The notes beneath the pieces are model-generated. The model was not told where the DNA came from. It saw only the letters and a list, made by a program, of their open reading frames with translations, and made no database searches. This document shows positions 8,383 to 16,352 of a stretch of DNA of 61,064 nt, one piece after another. The stretch spans positions 1 through 61,064 of the forward strand of contig NZ_JAAALA010000025.1 of assembly GCF_009905535.1 (NCBI RefSeq), read 5' to 3'. How positions within the stretch are numbered: position 1 is the stretch's first letter; each line of letters begins with the position of its first letter. The position numbers and the translations under genes are program-made. The stretch is from Caulobacter sp. SLTY. GTDB lineage: Bacteria; Pseudomonadota; Alphaproteobacteria; Caulobacterales; Caulobacteraceae.

Positions 8383-9507
8383 GTGAATTTCGACTTCTCC
8401 GACGAGCAGAAGCAATTGCGCGAGGAGGCCAGGCGCTTCCTGGCCGACCGCTGCCCCAGCACCGCCGTGCGGGCCGTGCTGGAAGGGCCTGAGCCCTATG
8501 ACAAGGCCCTGTGGAAGGGCCTGGCCGAGATGGGCTTTTTGGGCGCCGCCATTCCGGAGGAATACGGTGGCGTCGGCCTGGGCCATCTGGAGCTCTGCGT
8601 CATCGCCGAGGAACTGGGCCGGGTGGTCGCGCCCGTGCCGATGGCCAGCTCCATCTATCTGGCGGCCGAATTCCTGATGGCGGCGGGGTCGGACGCGCAG
8701 AAGGCGAAATGGCTGCCCAAGCTGGCGTCGGGTGAGGCCATCGGAACCTTCGCCCTGCCCGAGGGCGTCGGCAAGGTGACCGAGGCCGGCATCAATGCGA
8801 GCGTCAGCGGCGGCAAGCTCTCCGGAACCAAGGTCCCCGTGGCCGACGGCGATGTCGCCGACCTGGCGGTGGTCGTGGCCCGCAGTGGCGGCCGGGTGGG
8901 CCTGTTCCTGGTCGATCTGACCGGGCCGGGCGTCCGCCGCGAGGTGGTCGACAGCATCGACCCCAGCCGCAGCCAGGCCAGAATCGTCTTCGACGGCGCC
9001 CCGGCCGAGCCCCTGGGCTCCCCAGGCGAAGGCTGGCGGATCGCCGCCGACGTCATGGACCGGGCCGCCGTGCTGGTCGCCTTCGAACAGGTCGGCGGGG
9101 CCGACCGGGCGCTGGAGATGGGCCGAGACTATGCCCTCGACCGCATGGCCTTCGGCCGGCAGATCGGCAGCTTCCAGGCGGTGAAGCACATGCTGGCCGA
9201 CATGTATGTGGCCGCCACCCTGGCCCGGTCCAACGCCTACTATGGCGCCTGGGCCCTCTCGACCGGCTCTCCGGAGCTGCCCGTCGCGGCGGCCACGGCG
9301 CGGGTGTCGGCGACCGACGCCTTCCAGCACTGCGCCAAGAACAACATCCAAGTGCATGGCGGCATGGGCTTCACCTGGGCCTTCGACTGCCACCTCTACT
9401 ACCGCCGCTCGAACGCATTGGCCTTGTCGCTCGGGTCGAAGTCGACCTGGGAGGACCTGCTGATCGATCGCCTGCGCAATCGTAACGAATCCCCGGCCGC
9501 GGCCTGA
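8383..9507 (+). CDS. Acyl-CoA dehydrogenase family protein (first of a pair)
   Basis: A 374-aa FAD-dependent acyl-CoA dehydrogenase-fold protein. The GTG start is chosen for the GGGAGG site about 9 nt upstream and for the family-typical beginning MNFDFSDEQKQLREEARRFL. The N-terminal helical domain, the middle beta domain (IGTFALPEG) and the C-terminal helical domain are present. The C-terminal domain includes ALDRMAFGRQIGSFQAVKHM and HGGMGFTWAFDCHLYYRR. The usual C-terminal GGTxEIxR motif is replaced by a divergent tail. It sits 15 nt from a second acyl-CoA dehydrogenase, so the two probably form one transcript and possibly one heteromeric enzyme. The substrate is unknown. Confidence 0.9.
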   Translation: MNFDFSDEQKQLREEARRFLADRCPSTAVRAVLEGPEPYDKALWKGLAEMGFLGAAIPEEYGGVGLGHLELCVIAEELGRVVAPVPMASSIYLAAEFLMAAGSDAQKAKWLPKLASGEAIGTFALPEGVGKVTEAGINASVSGGKLSGTKVPVADGDVADLAVVVARSGGRVGLFLVDLTGPGVRREVVDSIDPSRSQARIVFDGAPAEPLGSPGEGWRIAADVMDRAAVLVAFEQVGGADRALEMGRDYALDRMAFGRQIGSFQAVKHMLADMYVAATLARSNAYYGAWALSTGSPELPVAAATARVSATDAFQHCAKNNIQVHGGMGFTWAFDCHLYYRRSNALALSLGSKSTWEDLLIDRLRNRNESPAAA

Positions 9508-9522
9508 TTGGGAGAGACAGAC

Positions 9523-10779
9523 ATGAACTTCGACGACACCCCCCAGGAAGCCGAATTCCGCGCCGTCGCCCGCGCCTGGATCGAGGCCAACGCCCCCAAG
9601 GAGCTGGAGGCGGACCTGAAGAAGAGCGGCTTTGCCGGCGTCAACGTGGGCAACCGCGATCCGCTGCAGTTGTCCAAGGCCTGGCAGAAGAAAAAGGCCG
9701 AGGCCGGCTGGGCCTGCCTGCACTGGCCCCAGGAGTACGGTGGTCGCGGCGCTTCGCCCATCGAGCGGGTGATCTGGGGCCAGGAGGAGGGGGTGTTCGG
9801 CGCCCTTTCCGGCACCTTCATCATCGGCCACGGCATGTGCGGCCCCACCCTGATGGCCTGGGCCAGCGAGGAGCACAAGCGCCAGCTGCTGCCGACCATG
9901 GCCAGCGGCGAGCACATCTGGTGCCAGCTGTTCAGCGAGCCGGCCGGCGGGTCGGATCTGGCCGGCCTGCGCACCCGCGCCGAGCAGGCGAGCGACGGTT
10001 CCGGCGACTGGATCATCAACGGCCAGAAGATCTGGACCAGCGGGGCCCAGCACAGCGACTACGGCATCCTGATCACCCGCACCGACCCCAACGTGCCCAA
10101 GCACAAGGGGCTGACCATGTTCTGGCTGGACATGAAGTCGCCCGGCGTCGAGGTGCGGCCGATCAAGCAGGCCAACGGGCAAAGCGGCTTCAACGAGGTC
10201 TACTTCACCGACGTGCGCATCCCCGACAACCAGCGCCTGGGCGCGGTGGGCCAGGGCTGGACGGTGTCGCTGACCACCCTGATGAACGAGCGACTGTCGA
10301 TCGGTTCGGGCATGCCCACGGGCTTCCCCGAGCTGTTCGACTACTGCATGAGCCTGCAGACCCAGGACGGACCGGCCATCGATGACGCGGCCGTCCGCTC
10401 ACGCCTGGCCCAGTATGCGGTCAAAGCCTCGGGGCTGAAGTACACCGGCATGCGGGCGATCAGCGCGCTGTCCAAGGGCGAGACCCCAGGGCCGGAAAAC
10501 AGCATCGGCAAGCTGGTCGCCGGCGCCACCATGCAGGACCTGGCGATGTTCGCACTGGACCTGCAGGGCCAGGCCGGGGTGATCAACGGCCCGGACCAGA
10601 CCGAGGCCTCCAGCCGCTTCCAGGCCATGCTGCTGAGGTCGCCCGCAACTCGCGTTGAGGGCGGCACGGACGAGATCCTGCGCAACATCATTGCCGAGCG
10701 CGTCCTGGGCCTGCCCGGCGACATCCGCGTCGACAAGGATGTGGCCTTCAAGGACATCCCGACCAGCGGTCGAGCCTGA
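9523..10779 (+). CDS. Acyl-CoA dehydrogenase family protein (second of a pair)
   Basis: A 418-aa acyl-CoA dehydrogenase. The ATG is preceded by GGGAGAG at a good distance and replaces a TTG five codons upstream. Motifs are WCQLFSEPAGGSDLAGLRTRA in the FAD/substrate middle domain, WIINGQKIWTSGAQHSDYG, NEVYFTDVRIPDNQRLG, and the C-terminal ATRVEGGTDEILRNIIAERV. It retains the full C-terminal signature that its upstream neighbour lacks. A longer, canonical subunit next to a shorter, divergent one resembles heterotetrameric dehydrogenases of sterol or branched side-chain breakdown. That comparison is an inference from arrangement only. Confidence 0.92.
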   Translation: MNFDDTPQEAEFRAVARAWIEANAPKELEADLKKSGFAGVNVGNRDPLQLSKAWQKKKAEAGWACLHWPQEYGGRGASPIERVIWGQEEGVFGALSGTFIIGHGMCGPTLMAWASEEHKRQLLPTMASGEHIWCQLFSEPAGGSDLAGLRTRAEQASDGSGDWIINGQKIWTSGAQHSDYGILITRTDPNVPKHKGLTMFWLDMKSPGVEVRPIKQANGQSGFNEVYFTDVRIPDNQRLGAVGQGWTVSLTTLMNERLSIGSGMPTGFPELFDYCMSLQTQDGPAIDDAAVRSRLAQYAVKASGLKYTGMRAISALSKGETPGPENSIGKLVAGATMQDLAMFALDLQGQAGVINGPDQTEASSRFQAMLLRSPATRVEGGTDEILRNIIAERVLGLPGDIRVDKDVAFKDIPTSGRA

Positions 10780-10892
10780 GGCGCTGTCCTGGGGGCCTGG
10801 GGCGGGTTTTGCCTCGGGTCTCCCGGACGGTCAGCCCGTCGTCCGTAGAAATGCGGCTGGCGGTGCGGACCGTCGGGGATTAAGGGACGACG

Positions 10893-11216
10893 GTGAACGA
10901 ATATATCGAACTTCAGGGAGCCTCAGGCTCCGCCCTCCGCTTTCGCCTGCGCTCCGACGCGGCGCCCCTGCCGGCCATGGCCGGCAACTTCGTGTGCATC
11001 AAGATGAGCGGCGATACGCCCGAGGTGGTCGCCTGCGGCGCCACCAACAGCCTGATGACCGCCGGCGTCGCCTGGGAGGCCGCGGTTCGCGAGCATGGCG
11101 CGGAGGCGCTCTATATCCGGCTCAACGTCGCGGGCGCCACGCGCGCGCTGGAGCTGGAGAGCCTGGTGAAACACCACAATCCGCCGATGGTGGTCTGGGA
11201 AGGCCCCACGGGCTAG
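10893..11216 (+). CDS. Conserved hypothetical protein, 107 aa
   Basis: A compact soluble frame, MNEYIELQGASGSALRFRLR, with a GTG start preceded by AGGGACG. Alternating charged and hydrophobic residues suggest a small alpha/beta fold (YIELQG, VACGATNSLM, EALYIRLNVAGATRALELE). There is no signal peptide or membrane helix, and I do not recognise a family. Codon use and GC pattern match the neighbours, and the frame fills the space between the dehydrogenases and bfd, so I believe it is real. Confidence 0.65.
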   Translation: MNEYIELQGASGSALRFRLRSDAAPLPAMAGNFVCIKMSGDTPEVVACGATNSLMTAGVAWEAAVREHGAEALYIRLNVAGATRALELESLVKHHNPPMVVWEGPTG

Positions 11217-11289
11217 CTGCCGTCGGGGCTGGCCGATCCGCTGTTGATAGCTATTGCGAACGCGTTGCAAAGGCGTTCGGGATGGGCTA

Positions 11290-11308
11290 GAGAACGACAA
11301 TCGTTCTC
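11290..11308 (+). promoter_or_regulatory. Fur-box-like palindrome upstream of bfd
   Basis: GAGAACGACAATCGTTCTC is a 19-bp palindrome around a central A. It matches the classic Fur box (GATAATGATAATCATTATC) at 14 of 19 positions by hand count. It ends 20 nt before the proposed bfd start, a position suited to iron-dependent control of bfd. Confidence 0.6.
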
Positions 11309-11328
11309 AACTGGGGTTCGGGCTCCAA

Positions 11329-11514
11329 GTGTACGTCTGCAACTGTAACGGCATCCGCGAACGGGACGTGCGCCAGGCGATCGCCGCGGGCGCGTCCCGC
11401 CCGGCAGAAATCTTCCGCAGCCAGGCCTGCCAACCCCAGTGCGCGAAGTGCGTCTGCGAGATGCGCCAGATGATCGATGAGAGCCGCGAGGCGCTGCGCT
11501 ACGCCGCCGAATAG
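11329..11514 (+). CDS. bfd: Bacterioferritin-associated ferredoxin
   Basis: A 61-aa (2Fe-2S) Bfd-type protein that delivers electrons to bacterioferritin to release stored iron. Cluster cysteines fit the family: the N-terminal VYVCNCNGI pair (C-x-C) and the C-terminal QCAKC pair (C-x2-C). The helix-turn segment VRQAIAAGASRPAEIF lies between them. The start is the GTG in front of TACGTCTGC, which gives the usual Bfd N-terminus; a longer frame begins upstream across the Fur-like box. bfr lies 150 nt downstream on the same strand. Confidence 0.93.
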   Translation: MYVCNCNGIRERDVRQAIAAGASRPAEIFRSQACQPQCAKCVCEMRQMIDESREALRYAAE

Positions 11515-11664
11515 GCGTAGTTGAGGCTCATTCTCACGCCTTTACTGTAGTCGCGAGGCATTCGCGCAAATAGTCGTGCAAGCGAGAAACGTTCGCACGG
11601 ATTTGGGTTGCGAGGGCGCCCAAACCGGGTTCAACACAACCTCTACAGTCTTGAGGAGAAGGCC

Positions 11665-12156
11665 ATGAAGGGCGACCCGGCGATCATCCGCATCCTGAAT
11701 GCGGTGCTGACCAACGAGCTGACCGCGGTCAACCAGTACTTCCTGCATGCCCGGATGTACCAGCACTGGGGTCTCAACCGGCTGGGCCAGATCACCTACG
11801 ACGAATCGATCGGCGAGATGAAGCACGCCGACAAACTGATCAAGCGCATCCTCTTCCTCGACGGCCTGCCCAACCTGCAGGACCTGCACAAACTGAAGAT
11901 CGGCGAGACCGTGCCCGAGGGCCTGGCCGCCGACCTCGCCGTGGAAAAGGGCGGTCGCGAGACGCTGATTCCCGGCGTGAAGGCCTGCGAGGAAGCCCTC
12001 GACTACGTCAGCCGCGAACTGCTGGTCGAAATTCTCAGTGACACCGAGGATCACATCGACTTCCTCGAAACCCAGCTCGACCTGGTCCGGCAGCTGGGCG
12101 AACAGAACTACCTGCAAAGCGCCATGGGCGAGCTGCAGGGCGAGGGCGGCCACTGA
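11665..12156 (+). CDS. bfr: Bacterioferritin
   Basis: A 163-aa iron-storage subunit that assembles into a 24-mer with haem at subunit interfaces. Ferroxidase ligands are visible: Glu in LTNELTAVNQYFLHARMY, Glu and His in DESIGEMKHADKL, and Glu and His in SDTEDHIDFLE. The Met of GEMKHAD is the expected haem ligand (near residue 52). The ATG follows GAGGAGAA. The pairing with bfd indicates iron storage and release handled together. The 150-nt bfd-bfr spacer could hold its own promoter. Confidence 0.97.
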   Translation: MKGDPAIIRILNAVLTNELTAVNQYFLHARMYQHWGLNRLGQITYDESIGEMKHADKLIKRILFLDGLPNLQDLHKLKIGETVPEGLAADLAVEKGGRETLIPGVKACEEALDYVSRELLVEILSDTEDHIDFLETQLDLVRQLGEQNYLQSAMGELQGEGGH

Positions 12157-12233
12157 TCCAACGCGGGATCGGAACCGCCTCAATCGCGCCGCGTTTGCCA
12201 GACGACTGTGGCCCCGCAAGAGGGAGATGACGC

Positions 12234-12794
12234 ATGCGCTACGAGATGGGCCCCGAGGGGATGGAAGAGGTCCACGCCAAGCCGGTGTCCACCGCCGGCC
12301 ATGTGCTGCTCGGGGTGCTGCTGGCGGCCGGGGCCGTGGCCGCGGCCGAGGTGATCGCCAGCCGCAAGCGGAATGACGACGAGCCCCAGTTGCTCAGCGA
12401 CTACGCCGAGGCGCAAGGCCCGGTGTCCAGCCCGCCGAAGGCCGCCTTCGCGGTGATCTGGCCCTCCATGTTCACCGCCCTGACCATCTCCGGCCTGCGG
12501 GTCTGGAACGCGCCGCAGGGCGCCACCCGGACGCGCGCCCTGACCCTGTGGGGTCTGGTGCAGGCGTTCTCGGCCACCTGGATGGCGCTGGGACCCAAGC
12601 GGGTCGGCGGACGTGTGGCGGCCGCCGTTGCGTCTGTCGGCGCGGGCGCGGTCTATGCCTACCATGCCAGCAAGGTGCAGCCGCCGCCCGGCGCGGTCGC
12701 GGCGCCGACGGCCGGCTGGATGGGTATCGCCAACCTGCTGAGGGACCAGTGGGACCGGCGCGTGCCCGGCGAGCACCGGCCGACGGTGCATTAG
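12234..12794 (+). CDS. TspO/MBR-like membrane protein
   Basis: A 186-aa membrane protein. After a charged N-terminus there is a hydrophobic helix (STAGHVLLGVLLAAGAVAAAEVI). It is followed by a region that resembles the TspO (translocator protein/mitochondrial benzodiazepine receptor) fold: PPKAAFAVIWPSMFTALT, LTLWGLVQAFSATWMALGPK, and AAPTAGWMGIANLL near the end. TspO proteins bind porphyrins. Its position next to bacterioferritin, a haem protein, is consistent with that but not proof. The start is preceded by GAGGGAGA. Its 3' end overlaps the converging moeA gene by 4 nt. The family call is moderate. Confidence 0.6.
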   Translation: MRYEMGPEGMEEVHAKPVSTAGHVLLGVLLAAGAVAAAEVIASRKRNDDEPQLLSDYAEAQGPVSSPPKAAFAVIWPSMFTALTISGLRVWNAPQGATRTRALTLWGLVQAFSATWMALGPKRVGGRVAAAVASVGAGAVYAYHASKVQPPPGAVAAPTAGWMGIANLLRDQWDRRVPGEHRPTVH

Positions 12795-13996
12795 GCCCGA
12801 TCCAACCGCAAAATCTCGACCATCCCACCGGCCTCCACCGCCGGCGCATGCGCCGCGCGTCGCAGCAGCGCGTCCGCCGCCGCGAAGACGGTGACCAGGG
12901 AGCTGTCCTGGTCGGGCAGGGCGCGGACGCCGTCCGGGGTGCGCACCGCCCGCATCCAGTGCTCGCGCGGGCCGTTGGCGGCCAGCGGCTGGGCCAGGCG
13001 GGCCGTCTCGATGGCCGGGCCGGCGGCGGCGCCCTGCAGCGCCAGCACCAGGGGCTTGAGGAACAGTTCGGCGCAGACGAAGGCCGAGGCCGGGTTGCCG
13101 GGCAGGCCGAGCACGCGGCGGCCGTCACCCAGGGTTCCGAACCAGGTCGGCTTGCCGGGGCGCACATTGACGGTCTCGACCGCCAGCTTCAGACCCAGGC
13201 CGGCGAGGGCGGGCTTGACCAGGTCATAGTCGCCGACCGAGGCGCCGCCGATGGTGACCACCAGGTCGGCGTCGGCGCCATTCACGGCCCGCTGTATGGC
13301 GGCGAGATCGTCGCCGGCCGGGGTCAGCCGTACGGGAATGGCGCCCCAGCGGGTGAGCATGGGCGCCAGGCCCGCGCTGCCCGATTCGTAGATCTGGAAC
13401 GGCCCGGGGCTGCCGCCGGGAGGAACCAGCTCCTCGCCGGTGGCCAGGATGGCGACGCGCGGCCGGTCGGCGACCGGGACCATGGCATAGCCGGCGGCGG
13501 CGACCAGCGACAGCCGCCAGGGGTCCAGCCGCGTGCCGGCCGGGAGCAGGATCTGGCCGGCGCGGAAGTCGCCGCCGGCGGGGCGGATGTGGCTGCCTTG
13601 GCCGGGCGGGTGGGTCAGCCGGACGGCGTCGCCGTCTCGCTGCGCTTCCTCCTGGATGACCACCAGGTCGGCGCCGGCGGGGACCGGAGCTCCGGTAAAG
13701 ATGCGCACGGCCTGGCCCGGTTGCAGGCGCTGTTCATGGCCGCGTCCGGCGGCGCTCTCCCCCGCGATGCTCAGCACCGCGCCTTCGCCGGCGTCGGTCC
13801 GACGCACGGCCCAGCCGTCCATCGCCGAGGCGTCGAAGGGGGGCTGGTCGCGCTGGGCCAGGATGTCCTGCGCCAGCACCGCGCCGTCGGCCACGGTCAG
13901 GGGAATGGAGGAGGGCCGCAGGACCCCCGCTCCGGCCAGCATCCGGGCGCGGGCGTCTTCGACGGGGAGATTCTTCAGGGGGGACACCGAACTCAC
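12791..13996 (-). CDS. moeA: Molybdopterin molybdenumtransferase
   Basis: Inserts molybdate into adenylylated molybdopterin in the last step of Mo-cofactor synthesis. It is 401 aa with the MoeA domain order. The N-terminal region contains FDASAMDGWAVR. Next come IFTGAPVPAGADLVVIQEE and the MoCF-like domain with IYESGSAGLAPML and TIGGASVGDYDLVKPAL. The FGLPG-type segment VLGLPGNPASAFVCAELFL and the C-terminal domain IV complete it. The GTG start gives MSSVSPLKNL. No other Mo-cofactor gene is in the window. It converges on the TspO-like gene. Confidence 0.95.
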   Translation of the reverse strand: MSSVSPLKNLPVEDARARMLAGAGVLRPSSIPLTVADGAVLAQDILAQRDQPPFDASAMDGWAVRRTDAGEGAVLSIAGESAAGRGHEQRLQPGQAVRIFTGAPVPAGADLVVIQEEAQRDGDAVRLTHPPGQGSHIRPAGGDFRAGQILLPAGTRLDPWRLSLVAAAGYAMVPVADRPRVAILATGEELVPPGGSPGPFQIYESGSAGLAPMLTRWGAIPVRLTPAGDDLAAIQRAVNGADADLVVTIGGASVGDYDLVKPALAGLGLKLAVETVNVRPGKPTWFGTLGDGRRVLGLPGNPASAFVCAELFLKPLVLALQGAAAGPAIETARLAQPLAANGPREHWMRAVRTPDGVRALPDQDSSLVTVFAAADALLRRAAHAPAVEAGGMVEILRLDRA

Positions 13997-14046
13997 GGAT
14001 TCGGGTTTCCCATGAGTTGCCGACAGGCGCCAGCCTGAACCGTGGG

Positions 14047-14874
14047 CTACCCGACGAACGCCCGCTCCAGCACATAGTCGCCCGGCTCGGCGTTGGAGCC
14101 CTCCACCAGGCCATGGCTCTCGATCAACGCGGCCATGTCCTTGATGAACTCCATCGAGCCGCAGAGCATGATGCGATCGTGCTCACGGTCGAACTTCGCC
14201 TGGTCGAGGCCCAGGTCGGCGAACAGCTTGCCGGACGCGATCAGGTCGGTGAACCTGCCCTGGCGTTCGAAGGGCTCGCGGGTGACGGTGGGATAGTAGA
14301 CCAGCTGCTTCTGGGCCTCTTCGCCGACCAGGGGGTCTTCGAAGATGTCCTTGGTGAACAGGTCGCGATAGGCCAGCTCGTTCACTTCGCGCACGCCGTG
14401 GCCGACTATGACCTGCTCGAAATTGGAATAGGCGTCCGGGTCCCGCGCCACCGACAGGAAGGGCGCCAGGCCCGTGCCGGTGCCGAACATGAACAGGCGC
14501 TTGCCGGGCCGCACCGCGTCCAGCACCAGGGTCCCGGTAGGCTTCTTGCCCAGCAGGACGGCGTCGCCCTCCTGGATGTGCTGCAGGCGAGACGTCAGCG
14601 GGCCGTCCTGGACCTTGATCGACAGGAACTCCAGCTCCTCGGCAAAACTGGGCGAGGCGATCGAATAGGCCCGCAGGATCGGCTTGGTCTCGCCCGGCGC
14701 CGGCGGCAGGCCGATCATCACGAACTCACCCGAGCGGAACCGGAAGGTATCCGGCCGGGTGATGGCGAAGCTGAACAGCCGGTCGGTCCAGTGCTTGACC
14801 CACAGGACGCGCTCCAGGTGCTGGGCGGCGGAGGGGGTCCAGGCGGGAGCCGGCGCGTCAGTGACGTCGGTCAT
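14047..14874 (-). CDS. fpr: Ferredoxin-NADP(+) reductase
   Basis: FAD enzyme moving electrons between NADPH and ferredoxin or flavodoxin. The FAD-binding motif RAYSIASPSFAEELEF and the NADP-binding motif MFGTGTGLAPFLSVARDP are present, as are MLCGSMEFIKDM and the C-terminal tail EPGDYVLERAFVG typical of the bacterial subclass. I start at MTDVTDAPAP (275 aa); an ATG five codons earlier lies directly next to a TATAAT sequence. That TATAAT ends 12 nt before the chosen ATG, so the transcript may be nearly leaderless. In this neighbourhood it could reduce Bfd, but that is inference. Confidence 0.94.
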   Translation of the reverse strand: MTDVTDAPAPAWTPSAAQHLERVLWVKHWTDRLFSFAITRPDTFRFRSGEFVMIGLPPAPGETKPILRAYSIASPSFAEELEFLSIKVQDGPLTSRLQHIQEGDAVLLGKKPTGTLVLDAVRPGKRLFMFGTGTGLAPFLSVARDPDAYSNFEQVIVGHGVREVNELAYRDLFTKDIFEDPLVGEEAQKQLVYYPTVTREPFERQGRFTDLIASGKLFADLGLDQAKFDREHDRIMLCGSMEFIKDMAALIESHGLVEGSNAEPGDYVLERAFVG

Positions 14875-15079
14875 GGCAAGGGGGTCCATTATACGCGCGG
14901 GGAGGCGCGAGTGTGGCCTGTCACATGGCGTCCGGGGGCGGGGGTGTCAACGCAGGGAACCTCAAGGGGCTTGCAGCCCAGATGGAGGTTCCGTGTTCCG
15001 CCACGTCATACTTGGCGCCGTCGATGCGCCTCCGTAGCGTGGTCCCAACAAGCCCAAAAGACGCCCCAGAGGAAACCCC

Positions 15080-15367
15080 ATGACCGTCTACGCCGTCTTC
15101 GTTCGCGACCGCATCAACGACCCCCAGGAAATGGCCACCTATGGCCAGAAGGCCGCCGGCGCGGCCGCGGGACACAACCTCACCCCGCTGGCCTTCTATG
15201 GCGCCACCGAGACCCTCGAGGGCGAGCCGGTCGACGGGGCCGTGCTGATCTCTTTCCCAACCATGGAAGAGGCCAAGGCCTGGTACAACAGCCCGGCCTA
15301 TCAGGAGGCCCTGCCGCATCGGCTGAAGGGCGCCGACTACCGGGTCTTCCTGGTCCAGGGGCTTTGA
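15080..15367 (+). CDS. DUF1330 protein
   Basis: A 95-aa ferredoxin-like alpha/beta barrel-type protein. The DUF1330 landmarks are MTVYAVFVRDRINDPQEMATYG at the N-terminus, LEGEPVDGAVLISFPTMEEA in the middle, and AKAWYNSPAYQEALPHRLKG with the conserved W-Y-S-P-x-Y pattern. The family resembles dimeric monooxygenase-like folds, but its biochemical role is not established. The ATG follows a GAGGAAAC site. A nested palindrome lies directly after the stop codon. Confidence 0.9.
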   Translation: MTVYAVFVRDRINDPQEMATYGQKAAGAAAGHNLTPLAFYGATETLEGEPVDGAVLISFPTMEEAKAWYNSPAYQEALPHRLKGADYRVFLVQGL

Positions 15368-15411
15368 GCGCGTTCCGATAGGTGGGAACCGGTTATCGGA
15401 TCAAAACGCGC
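15368..15411. repeat. Nested hairpin (REP-like) after the DUF1330 gene
   Basis: GCGCGTT at 15368-15374 pairs with AACGCGC at 15405-15411. Inside it CCGATA at 15375-15380 pairs with TATCGG at 15394-15399, around a GGTGGGAACCGGT loop. No T-run follows, so it looks more like a dispersed palindromic repeat than a simple terminator. Confidence 0.65.
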
Positions 15412-15466
15412 GGTGGGAAAATGAGCCGTCTCGCTTTCGTCACGACCAGGCCTTAGGAGCGGCGGC

Positions 15467-16240
15467 ATGACCCGCAAGCTGCCCTTCAACACCATCGAGA
15501 ACCTGCGCGACTTCGGCGACTATGCCGGGGCGCATCGCCACATGAAGAAGGGCGTGCTGTTCCGCTCCGCCCACCAGGCGGAGGCCTCTGACGAGGAACT
15601 CGAGGCCCTGGCCGCGCTCGGCCTGTCGCTGATCGTCGATCTGCGCCGGCCGGGCGAGCGCGAGCGGGCGCCGTCTCGCCGCTGGAAGAACTTCGCCGCC
15701 GAGGTGATCGCCAACGATCATCCCGAGGACGGCGAGGATCCCTGGCAGAAGTTCATGGCCTCGGGGACCATCACCTCCGAGACCATGCGCGACTACATGC
15801 TGACCTACTACGACCGGGCGCCGCACGACCCGCGCCATGTCGACGCTTACAGCCGCTGGTTCGACCGACTGGGCGCCACCGAGGGGGCCACTCTGGTGCA
15901 CTGCGCGGCGGGCAAGGATCGCACCGGCATCCTCTGCGCCCTGACCCATCACATCGCCGGGGTGCATCCCGACGACATCATGGCCGACTACCTGCTGACC
16001 AACGACGAGGAGCGGTTCGAGCGGCGCATCCCGCTGATGGCCGCCCATGTCGAGGAGCTGACCGGCAAGGCGCCGGACCGGGCGGCGATGCGGACCGCGC
16101 TGGGCGTGGAGGCCGACTACCTGCACCGCGCCTTCGCCGCGATGAAGGACCAGCACGGCTCGATCGACGGCTACCTGCGTGAGGTCCTGGGGGTGGACGA
16201 CGCCCGCCGGGCCGCGGTGGAGCGTCGCATCCTCGTCTGA
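15467..16240 (+). CDS. Protein tyrosine phosphatase (Y_phosphatase3 type)
   Basis: A 257-aa dual-specificity-like phosphatase. The active-site loop VHCAAGKDRTGILCAL holds the C-x5-R signature at about residues 145-160. The N-terminus NTIENLRDFGDYAGAHRHMK is the typical start of bacterial proteins related to Mycobacterium MptpB. A general-acid candidate Asp lies in the segment before the loop (HDPRHVDAYSRWFDRLG). There is no signal peptide, so it acts in the cytoplasm unless exported otherwise. The substrate is unknown. The start is preceded by AGGAGCGGCGGC. Confidence 0.9.
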   Translation: MTRKLPFNTIENLRDFGDYAGAHRHMKKGVLFRSAHQAEASDEELEALAALGLSLIVDLRRPGERERAPSRRWKNFAAEVIANDHPEDGEDPWQKFMASGTITSETMRDYMLTYYDRAPHDPRHVDAYSRWFDRLGATEGATLVHCAAGKDRTGILCALTHHIAGVHPDDIMADYLLTNDEERFERRIPLMAAHVEELTGKAPDRAAMRTALGVEADYLHRAFAAMKDQHGSIDGYLREVLGVDDARRAAVERRILV

Positions 16241-16352
16241 TCGCGCGCTGACGCCGGGTAAGGCCCTTCCCACTGGCTGATTTCCGGCCCAACCTGAATC
16301 CCAAGGCCGCGGCGACAGACGGCTCTCTGCATTGGGATCGGGAGACGTCCAT

